In this document: piece by piece, positions 14,975 through 20,304 of the stretch
How the letters are laid out: each line of letters begins with the position of its first letter
Numbering within the stretch: the first letter of the stretch is position 1
From: a virus
Direction: 5' to 3' (one strand)
Virus record (IMG/VR): IMGVR_UViG_3300036985_002636
Coordinates: 1 to 29,539 of that record
Length of the DNA stretch: 29,539 nt
Translations under genes and position numbers: made by a program
The notes under the pieces: model-generated
Database searches by the model: none
The model's input: the letters and a program-made list of their open reading frames with translations, nothing else
Told to the model about the DNA's origin: nothing

Positions 14975-14987
14975 TAAATATAGGAAC
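14975..14987 (-). promoter_or_regulatory. Promoter candidate overlapping an operator half-site
   Basis: Minus strand TATATTTA (14982-14975) is a -7-like box, immediately preceded by GTTCC (14987-14983). The half-site plus TATA (GTTCCTATA) matches the core of the shared operator block. The -33 would fall in the terminator T run. Tentative. Confidence 0.35.
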
Positions 14988-14993
14988 ATTTAT

Positions 14994-15027
14994 AAAATAA
15001 AAAAGGGGGGACTAAAAAAATCCCCCC
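14994..15027 (-). terminator. Terminator after the putative terminase small subunit
   Basis: Minus strand stem GGGGGG / CCCCCC (15027-15022 with 15010-15005), loop ATTTTTTTAGT, followed by TTTTTTATTTT (15004-14994). A strong Rho-independent terminator 46 bases past the stop at 15074. Confidence 0.85.
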
Positions 15028-15073
15028 TACGAAACTACCCAATCTGATGCCCTGTTAGGAAAATGGCGAGAAC

Positions 15074-15499
15074 CTAACTTTCAGGACTTGGCGTAGCAGC
15101 TGGGTAATTATCAGGCAATATAATCTTTACCTCAATAGTATCAAGACCTTTATGGTTGATGTCTATTGAGTGTTTAACCTTATAGTCAGGGTGCCTATTC
15201 TTTAAGAAAAATTGGAGGAGGTTTGGATTTTCGGCAATTGATTGTTTGAGTATCTCCTCTGCCATTTCTAGCTCAATATTGAAATACTCATTTATTGCTT
15301 CCTTAAACTCCTCATCGTATTTCTTCCATCGGTAATACGACTTTTCAGCACACCCACATAGTTGGGTTGATTGCCTTACTGACTTACCTTCAGCTAATTT
15401 ATTAAGCAGACACTGCTGTTTTTGTTTTGTAGTGTGTCTGTTCTTATCTTCCCTTGAGTAGATATAGGTTTTTTTAATTGGTTTGTTTTGCTCTTCCAT
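15074..15499 (-). CDS. Terminase small subunit candidate (141 aa)
   Basis: Start placed at the ATG at 15497-15499 (MEEQNKPIKKTYIYSREDKN); an extension to 15508 would need TTG. The N-terminal part carries a HTH-like segment (KLAEGKSVRQSTQLCGCAEK then SYYRWKKYDEEF). A long helix follows, then LLQFFLKNRHPDYK, a signature I associate with small terminases that bind the packaging site and oligomerise into a ring. The C-terminus is beta-like and acidic. It lies near the non-coding structured region and is followed by a terminator, about 2.7 kb upstream of terL. Confidence is moderate because the family is weakly conserved. Confidence 0.65.
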   Translation of the reverse strand: MEEQNKPIKKTYIYSREDKNRHTTKQKQQCLLNKLAEGKSVRQSTQLCGCAEKSYYRWKKYDEEFKEAINEYFNIELEMAEEILKQSIAENPNLLQFFLKNRHPDYKVKHSIDINHKGLDTIEVKIILPDNYPAATPSPES

Positions 15500-15662
15500 A
15501 CAAATCAATTCTATCTTGTGGGGTAGTTGGGGATTGACCCAATTTATTCATAATGAAATTATCTATCAATTTAATTTCAGACAATGCTAATCTATTGAAA
15601 CCCACTACTTGAATGCGTTTATCAACTTTTTCTAATGGTGATAACTTACAACCACAACCCAT
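15474..15662 (-). CDS. Small protein of unknown function (62 aa)
   Basis: Begins MGCGCKLSPLEKVDKRIQVV, with a Cys-Gly-Cys at the very N-terminus (possible metal binding). The helical body contains LALSEIKLIDNFIMNKLG. It overlaps the putative small terminase by 26 bases and starts 1 base after the 99-aa gene. No family recognised. Confidence 0.55.
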   Translation of the reverse strand: MGCGCKLSPLEKVDKRIQVVGFNRLALSEIKLIDNFIMNKLGQSPTTPQDRIDLYGRAKQTN

Positions 15663-15663
15663 A

Positions 15664-15963
15664 TTATTCTTCTCCTTTATTTTTTTTTATGTCTCCTATT
15701 CTTCTGTGAACCCCCCAAATGAGTTCGTTGAAATAATAAGATAATTCGTATTGTTCTTCTTCAGCCAGTTCTTTAACCCTTAACTCATATTTCCATAGAG
15801 TTTCATTCAATAATTTGGAAGTTTTCTCACCAGTAACTTTAGACAATTTCTGGCAATTCTCAATAACATTATCTACACCCCATTCAATAAGAGCAATCCT
15901 ATCTTCTGTTGGAATGTTAAACAACTCCTTTATTTCTACTTCTTCCATATTAAAGTTTCTCAT
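15664..15963 (-). CDS. Helical protein of unknown function (99 aa)
   Basis: Begins MRNFNMEEVEIKELFNIPTE; an internal Met at residue 6 is an alternative start. Rich in Glu, Lys and Leu, with long helices and a Trp/Tyr-containing segment (SYYFNELIWGVHRRIGDIKK). The ATG overlaps the stop of the membrane-coiled-coil gene as ATGA, so the two are probably co-translated. No family recognised. Confidence 0.55.
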   Translation of the reverse strand: MRNFNMEEVEIKELFNIPTEDRIALIEWGVDNVIENCQKLSKVTGEKTSKLLNETLWKYELRVKELAEEEQYELSYYFNELIWGVHRRIGDIKKNKGEE

Positions 15964-16217
15964 CGTTCCATTTGTTTTCTGAAGTTTGATAACTCTTTAG
16001 ACATCTTATCAATTTGTTTTTCGTAGTCATCAATTTTATTCTTGAGTTCTCTGATTTCAATTTTCAGGTCATTTATCGTTGTTGAATAAACCCCCAATAT
16101 CTCTTTAACATTTTCTATAACAATCTTGTCCGTCTCTGCGTTGTTTTTCCTTGAACCAAACCAGTATCCCAAGAATGTTGTAATTAGGGTAATCAATCCC
16201 GTTAACATTATATCCAT
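15960..16217 (-). CDS. Single-TM coiled-coil protein, holin or membrane-accessory candidate (85 aa)
   Basis: One N-terminal membrane segment (about residues 3-20, MLTGLITLITTFLGYWFG) is followed by SRKNN and a long coiled coil (NDLKIEIRELKNKIDDYEKQ then IDKMSKELSNFRKQMER). This topology fits small phage membrane proteins such as class-III-like holins or i-spanins. No endolysin neighbours it, so lysis is only one option; membrane attachment of replication or packaging is another. It starts 4 bases after the zinc-finger gene stop. Confidence 0.5.
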   Translation of the reverse strand: MDIMLTGLITLITTFLGYWFGSRKNNAETDKIVIENVKEILGVYSTTINDLKIEIRELKNKIDDYEKQIDKMSKELSNFRKQMER

Positions 16218-16221
16218 ATAG

Positions 16222-16533
16222 TTAAATATCTTTGTTGTGTTGTTTTAGTCTGGTTTGGAACCAGTCATCACTATCTTTGTATTTGTAAAACCCTATTTCA
16301 GTTAAAATCCTTTTTACCTCTTCAGCCTCATTATCCATAGTTTTCTTATGTGATATTTTTGACCTACAAGACGAACACATTAAACAATTACCATAGGCAT
16401 CAATATAATTTACACACCCTCTAAACTTATTCTTTGGAAGCCATAACTCGCAATTGTGGCATTCGTATTCCCACTCTCCGTTGGGGTCTACTCTCTTTCT
16501 TCTTACTAATAAATAATCAGGTTGTTCTTCCAT
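16222..16533 (-). CDS. Zinc-finger protein of unknown function (103 aa)
   Basis: Begins MEEQPDYLLVRRKRVDPNGE. Two CxxC pairs (CHNC around residue 25 and CSSC around residue 53), with a Cys between them, frame a segment with LPKNKFRGC. This resembles the zinc knuckle of HNH/endonuclease VII-like or zinc-ribbon phage proteins, but the HNH catalytic His-Asn-His is not visible. It is the first minus-strand gene after the non-coding region. A large GC-rich hairpin sits a few bases before its ATG. Confidence 0.6.
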   Translation of the reverse strand: MEEQPDYLLVRRKRVDPNGEWEYECHNCELWLPKNKFRGCVNYIDAYGNCLMCSSCRSKISHKKTMDNEAEEVKRILTEIGFYKYKDSDDWFQTRLKQHNKDI

Positions 16534-16536
16534 AGG

Positions 16537-16615
16537 TTAAAAAGGGGGAGTAGTAAAAAAAAATATGCCAAGAAATCTTAATGGGAAAAGATTAAAGTAA
16601 AACTTACTCCCCCTT
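16537..16615 (-). promoter_or_regulatory. Leader hairpin (attenuator candidate) before the zinc-finger gene
   Basis: AAGGGGGAGTA (16542-16552) and TACTCCCCCTT (16605-16615) form a perfect 11-bp stem. A second stem lies inside the loop (AATCTT 16574-16579 with AAGATT 16588-16593). Read on the minus strand, the GC-rich side ends in CCCCCTTTTT only a few bases before the ATG at 16533. That looks like a terminator or attenuator placed in the leader. Confidence 0.55.
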
Positions 16616-16640
16616 GAATTATAAATATAATATAAAACAA

Positions 16641-16680
16641 AAAAACCCTAACTAGTATTAGTTAAGGTTTCTTTTTTTAT
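16641..16680. terminator. Bidirectional terminator-like hairpin
   Basis: TAACTA (16649-16654) pairs with TAGTTA (16659-16664), extended by AAACC / GGTTT around a C-A mismatch. It is flanked by an A run on the left (16639-16645) and a T run on the right (16672-16678), so it can act in both directions. Sits between the leader hairpin and the structured non-coding region. Confidence 0.65.
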
Positions 16681-16945
16681 TACTACTAGTTTACGGACTT
16701 AAGTAATAATATCTTTTATAAATTATAATCTTTTTGCTTATCTAGTAAATTGTATCTTATAAGCCAGTAAAAATATATTAGTGGATTTAAGGAAGGTGAT
16801 AAGTCCGCTCTAGATGCTAGTGCTAGAAGCACTTAATCAATCTAGAACCTTATCACTTTCTCAAAGAACTACTAGTGTCTTTTGAGGTTGAAGGGTATAA
16901 GTCCGTTGAATTACCTTCAAGTGAGTTAGAGTATTTCAACCCTAA
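16681..16945. ncRNA. Structured non-coding region, candidate RNA or cis-acting site
   Basis: No ORF on either strand. A long imperfect rod is formed by three nested stems. P1 is 16791-16803 with 16849-16861 (13 bp including two G-U). P2 is TCTAGAT/ATCTAGA (16809-16815 with 16840-16846). P3 is AGTGCT/AGCACT with an AGA loop (16819-16833). A hairpin follows (CTCAAAGA 16860-16867 with TCTTTTGAG 16878-16886). Then come two mutually exclusive stems: TTGAAGG/CCTTCAA (16888-16894 with 16914-16920) or GGTTGAA/TTCAACC (16886-16892 with 16935-16941). TAAGTCCG occurs at 16800-16807 and 16899-16906 region, and inverted at 16694-16701, so long-range pairing is possible. ACTACTAGT occurs at 16682-16690 and 16868-16876. 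It could be an RNA, a packaging site or a replication origin. The strand is unknown. Confidence 0.6.
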
Positions 16946-17015
16946 CATCAATAAATATATCAAATCAAAAATTAGTTTCAATACCCTTACAAAAAAAATA
17001 TGAAAATAATATTTA
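16946..17015. other. A/T-rich non-coding stretch
   Basis: Seventy bases with no ORF or clear hairpin between the structured region and the plus-strand promoter. Strongly A/T-rich (for example aaaaaaaata near 16991-17000), which could help DNA unwinding if the area is an origin. Nothing specific can be called. Confidence 0.4.
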
Positions 17016-17056
17016 TTATAGGAACTTGACTGATGTTCCTAAATATACTATAATTA
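17016..17056 (+). promoter_or_regulatory. Promoter and operator of the plus-strand HTH gene
   Basis: -33 TTG (17026-17028), 20-nt spacer, -7 TATAATTA (17049-17056), 4 nt to the ATG at 17061. The block TTATAGGAACTTGACT (17016-17031) is the exact reverse complement of the 16-mer in the two early minus-strand promoters. Here the inverted repeat is AGGAAC-N9-GTTCCT (17020-17040), placed across the -33, as expected of an autoregulatory operator. Confidence 0.7.
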
Positions 17057-17060
17057 AAAT

Positions 17061-17273
17061 ATGCCACAAATCAAACTATCATTTACACAGGTAAGAAATA
17101 TTAAGAAACTTCTATTACAAGGGAGTTTAACTCACGCACAGATTGCCAAGAGATATGGTGTCTCAAGAGGACATATAACTAAAATAGGGATTGGAATGAA
17201 AGACCCAAGTAAAGATTACGGAAAATGGAAAACTCTTGAACTTATAGAGAAACCACTTGACGATAAAGATTAA
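17061..17273 (+). CDS. Small HTH regulator, only plus-strand gene (70 aa)
   Basis: Residues 6-48 (LSFTQVRNIKKLLLQGSLTH, then AQIAKRYGVSRGHITKIGIG) form a clear HTH. It is followed by a charged tail (KDPSKDYGKWKTLELIEKPL). Predicted to bind DNA, presumably the GGAAC/GTTCC half-sites in its own promoter and in the two early promoters that share the 16-bp block. It faces away from all other genes and ends in its own terminator. The small size and its apparent leaderless mRNA suggest an early repressor or transcription switch. It resembles the HTH part of the 106-aa protein at 14365. The function is inference; the HTH is seen. Confidence 0.75.
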   Translation: MPQIKLSFTQVRNIKKLLLQGSLTHAQIAKRYGVSRGHITKIGIGMKDPSKDYGKWKTLELIEKPLDDKD

Positions 17274-17336
17274 GTTTTTTATATTTTTGTAGAGTTAGTT
17301 TATTACTTGTTCCATAATAATATACAACACAGAAAG

Positions 17337-17362
17337 ACCCCGTAGAAATATGGGGTTTTTTT
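17337..17362 (+). terminator. Terminator of the plus-strand HTH gene
   Basis: ACCCC (17337-17341) and GGGGT (17352-17356) form a stem with a 10-nt loop, followed by a T run on the plus strand (17356-17362). It overlaps the 3' end of the convergent minus-strand gene by two bases. Confidence 0.75.
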
Positions 17363-17549
17363 ATTTCTTCTTTTCTTCCTTAAAAGGTTGTGAGATTGCC
17401 ACTCTCATTTGTTCTGCGTGATTACCACAGATATTCATTCTGTCCTTGGCACTTGGAACTGCTGATACCATTTTTCTTTGAGCAGAACAACGGGACATAT
17501 AACCGATTAGGCTTTCACCTCTTTTGTAGATAGGTAAATAATCATTCAT
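17361..17549 (-). CDS. Free-standing copy of a Cys domain found in the protease fusion (62 aa)
   Basis: Begins MNDYLPIYKRGESLIGYMSR. Residues 11-41 align without gaps to residues 599-629 of the 804-aa protease protein. Conserved positions are GE at the start, RC at the middle (Cys21), KM, an Arg and the closing Cys41. This is the small 'GE...RC....KM......R..VC' domain seen in capsid protease-type phage proteins, here on its own. It ends in a Lys-rich tail. Last gene of the portal-connector unit, 4 bases after the connector stop. Its role in the virion is unknown. Confidence 0.65.
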   Translation of the reverse strand: MNDYLPIYKRGESLIGYMSRCSAQRKMVSAVPSAKDRMNICGNHAEQMRVAISQPFKEEKKK

Positions 17550-17553
17550 AATC

Positions 17554-18120
17554 TTAATACCAGCAATGATTATTCCAACTATATCTTAATCTTCTACCCA
17601 ATACCAATCCACCATTTCTAAACTTTTCACGGGGGTCAGCAGGTTGAAGTCCATTTGTAATCATATAGGTATAGAATGGCTGGTAGAGGTTCTGGTTCCA
17701 ATACAACCAATCATTTGCTCTTTGTGAGTAGTAAGTAGCCAAATCTTCCATTTGGTTCTTTAGAGTTCTCCAAACTGCTAAATCTACAGGGACACTAAAC
17801 TCTGTGTTTTCTTGTTGTAATCCTTTGTTAGCATACTTTGCTAACAAGTTATTGGTAAGATAAACACCCGTCCAATACAACACAACATTCTGTAAGTATT
17901 GGTCTAATACAAACTTCCAATCCTCATATTGAGGTAATAGAATATCTCCGTTGGTAATCAACTCATTCATTCTATCAAACATTCTATCACCGACTAAATC
18001 ACGAGCGTTGATTAGGTGAGCTTGGTTTAATGCTGGTATGATATTACCAGTTAGTAATGAGTAATCAATAGGGAGGTTTTCCCTTACGAAACTCTCGTCA
18101 ATATAATAAACATATGCCAT
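17554..18120 (-). CDS. Head-tail connector (gp6-like, DUF6712-type) candidate (188 aa)
   Basis: Begins MAYVYYIDESFVRENLPIDY. Largely helical with paired Tyr/Trp helices (LDQYLQNVVLYWTGVYLTNN), as in connector proteins that sit below the portal ring. The pattern of an early 'FI.E..L......' helix, then a 'lp.l..ah......lG......' helix, fits the Bacteroidota head-tail connector family. Its ATG overlaps the portal stop (TAATG), so portal and connector are co-translated. The C-terminus is basic (GRRLRYSWNNH). The family assignment is by eye; the adjacency to the portal is strong support. Confidence 0.6.
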   Translation of the reverse strand: MAYVYYIDESFVRENLPIDYSLLTGNIIPALNQAHLINARDLVGDRMFDRMNELITNGDILLPQYEDWKFVLDQYLQNVVLYWTGVYLTNNLLAKYANKGLQQENTEFSVPVDLAVWRTLKNQMEDLATYYSQRANDWLYWNQNLYQPFYTYMITNGLQPADPREKFRNGGLVLGRRLRYSWNNHCWY

Positions 18121-19262
18121 TACGCAGCGAAATTAGGAACTACAAGTTTATTCACAATTTTAACAGGTCTGTCGTATTTTATTGCTAATACATTCTCAAG
18201 AGCGACATTTATCTTTCTCAAGGCTGGTTCAATAACCATAGCCAACATATGTTTTGTGGCAACCACCAACTCATCTGCGTTCTGACTAAATGGATTACTT
18301 CCAAAAGTTTGGATGCCCAATAATAAGGGCGACGAGATTTGGTTTGATGTTAGGATACTTTGGATACACATTTGTAATACCTCTGTGTAGAAAGTATCGT
18401 TTGCTTGGTTTGAGATGGTTTGGATTTCAGGTCTCTCTTCTGCCGTATTGGAGAATGCTAACATTACTTTCTGTCCGTTCTTACCTTGATATGACCTGAT
18501 TAGCTCATCGTAGACACTTTCTTTTTCTTCAGGGGTAGGGTCGCCTATCAAAGACACAAATAAGTTCGGCATAAGAGATGTGGCAATGTTTCGTTTGTGC
18601 CAGTCAAATACCTCGGCTTCTAACACCGCAGCGTTTATACCCGCTTGATAAGGGGTTACTGGATAGTGTTTGTTGTCTGATGGTGTGTATTGTTTCCAAT
18701 AGTAGAGTTGTCTAGCCTCACCTCTCTTGGTTAAATCCAATCCGTGAAACTTGGTAATCTTCTTGTTTTGGACTGGCAACTGCCAGTATTCAGAGTAGTA
18801 AAACCAATCCATTTCTCTATCGTGTTCGTCATAATCTTTCTTACCAACACGGATATTTTGGAAAGGAATATGGTAGATACTTTCAATACCAGTCCCCTCC
18901 CTATTGGGTATACATTCAAGGCTCCAACCTCCAAAAGTCCAAAAATCGTATAATAATTTATAATATAATTCGTTGAGGTTCTCATAACGATTTATCATAG
19001 GGTTTCCAATACCCTCAATTTCTACTCCCTCACCCATACTCATATTCACTTTACTATCAATACAAACTGATAATACAGGTGAGCTCTCCTTGATTTGTAA
19101 TAGGAATTGTGGATAATCGTTATTCACATTTCCCCAAGATACCCAAGGCTTATTTTTTGTTTCAATCTCCATATTCTCACGCACATCAATTCTGTTGATG
19201 CGGTAATCAATAGTGAAGGTCTTGAAGTTTAGGTCTTGTGATTTATCCATATTCATATTCAT
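18120..19262 (-). CDS. Portal protein (380 aa)
   Basis: Reads as a portal of the Bacteroidota phage type: MNMNMDKSQDLNFKTFTIDY, then PWVSWGNVNNDYPQFLLQIK and a segment with VCIDSKVNMSMGEGVEI. A middle helical part follows (ELYYKLLYDFWTFGGWSLEC) and later NQISSPLLLGI and an ending with lengthy helices and VLAIKYDRP. The dodecameric ring at the unique capsid vertex binds the terminase and connector. The length (380 aa) is short for a portal but complete. Unusually, it lies far from terL and downstream of the capsid gene. A stop-start overlap with the connector follows. Confidence 0.8.
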   Translation of the reverse strand: MNMNMDKSQDLNFKTFTIDYRINRIDVRENMEIETKNKPWVSWGNVNNDYPQFLLQIKESSPVLSVCIDSKVNMSMGEGVEIEGIGNPMINRYENLNELYYKLLYDFWTFGGWSLECIPNREGTGIESIYHIPFQNIRVGKKDYDEHDREMDWFYYSEYWQLPVQNKKITKFHGLDLTKRGEARQLYYWKQYTPSDNKHYPVTPYQAGINAAVLEAEVFDWHKRNIATSLMPNLFVSLIGDPTPEEKESVYDELIRSYQGKNGQKVMLAFSNTAEERPEIQTISNQANDTFYTEVLQMCIQSILTSNQISSPLLLGIQTFGSNPFSQNADELVVATKHMLAMVIEPALRKINVALENVLAIKYDRPVKIVNKLVVPNFAA

Positions 19263-19273
19263 AAATAGTTAAA

Positions 19274-20077
19274 TTATCTTATTGTGTGTAAAATGAAACC
19301 AGGCATTCCAGCTGATGTTGTTGAAACCAAAGTCGCACTATCACTACCAGCCCAAGTTGTCGGGAAACTTGAAATTGAATATATGTTATTTCCAATTGCT
19401 GTCGCTGTTGTTGCCGCACTATTAAATGGTGAGATATATTGAGTTCCAGCGTTGTTTAATACAAAACCATTATTCCACATTAAAACACCATTACTAAAAT
19501 AAAAACCCGCATTTATAGCCATTTGCCCAAAACGAGAAACGGGAGTTGATGCGGCAGTAATTTTAATAACAATAAAATAGAAGCCAGGCCCAGTTCCACT
19601 AAACGATAGTGGTGATGAGAATGTCCCCGTCTTAAATCCCGTTGATGCTGCTGAAATGTTTATCGTATCACTCAATTTTTGATATGGGATATATCCGTAT
19701 GTGTCGTTGTATTGTGCGTTATAGAACGCAACATCAACACTTTCACCCGCTCCCAAAGTCAAGCAGTTCATAGTAAATGCTGAATAGGAGTATAAACCAT
19801 TATCATAAAAGAATGATGATATTAAAACATTCTGTGATGCTGCTGGCGGTGTTGTCGTTCCTCCAATACCACTACCATAATATTTGGCTGCCGCTGGTCT
19901 ATAAACATTAAAAAGGTTAGAACCCTCAAATCTGTTTTCTGCGATTAGGACACCCGTGTCGTTTCCAAGACCATCTTGAAGTGCTTGAGTTGTCTGTGTA
20001 ATACCCGTAGTAGCTGTCTCTAAATTAAGGACGCCAGGATATGATGTGTTGATTGGTAATGGTGCTAGATTTGCCAT
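19274..20077 (-). CDS. Virion protein of unknown role (267 aa)
   Basis: Begins MANLAPLPINTSYPGVLNLE, followed by TATTGITQTTQALQDGLGND. It is beta-rich and low in charge, with many Ser, Thr, Tyr and Gly, like a fibre, decoration or tail-surface protein. Sits between the adhesins and the portal, 11 bases before the portal start. I see no Cys-rich repeats or PT stalk in it. Exact function not recognised. Confidence 0.5.
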   Translation of the reverse strand: MANLAPLPINTSYPGVLNLETATTGITQTTQALQDGLGNDTGVLIAENRFEGSNLFNVYRPAAAKYYGSGIGGTTTPPAASQNVLISSFFYDNGLYSYSAFTMNCLTLGAGESVDVAFYNAQYNDTYGYIPYQKLSDTINISAASTGFKTGTFSSPLSFSGTGPGFYFIVIKITAASTPVSRFGQMAINAGFYFSNGVLMWNNGFVLNNAGTQYISPFNSAATTATAIGNNIYSISSFPTTWAGSDSATLVSTTSAGMPGFILHTIR

Positions 20078-20088
20078 CTGTATATTTG

Positions 20089-20304
20089 TTATTCTATAAT
20101 TATCGGCTCAACCCATTCAATTAAAGGTAAGTTTTTTACCCATTCATTTTGGGGGTATATTGACCCATTTATTTCTTCTTGGGATATAATCCAATTAGAA
20201 GGTATGTTTCCGTCTAAAACGGGATAGAAATACCAATCGGGTTGAACTAATTGTCCCTCCAAATCGGTCTTCTGTAATTCTGTAAGTTTTCCAACTAATA
20301 TCAT
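20089..20304 (-). CDS. Small Trp-rich protein of unknown function (71 aa)
   Basis: Begins MILVGKLTELQKTDLEGQLV. Has several Trp and Pro residues (QPDWYFYPVLDG, NEWVKNLPLIEWVEPIIIE). I recall similar small proteins near fibre genes of Bacteroidota phages but cannot name a family. ATG overlaps the long adhesin stop as ATGA, which suggests a co-translated partner such as an assembly factor or small trimer subunit; this is inference. Confidence 0.5.
   Translation of the reverse strand: MILVGKLTELQKTDLEGQLVQPDWYFYPVLDGNIPSNWIISQEEINGSIYPQNEWVKNLPLIEWVEPIIIE

Noticed and set aside
16681-17060. tRNA gene or hammerhead-type ribozyme in the non-coding region
   Set aside because: The stems do not form a cloverleaf, no T-loop or CCA-proximal pattern is seen, and the CUGAUGA/GAAA hammerhead core is absent.
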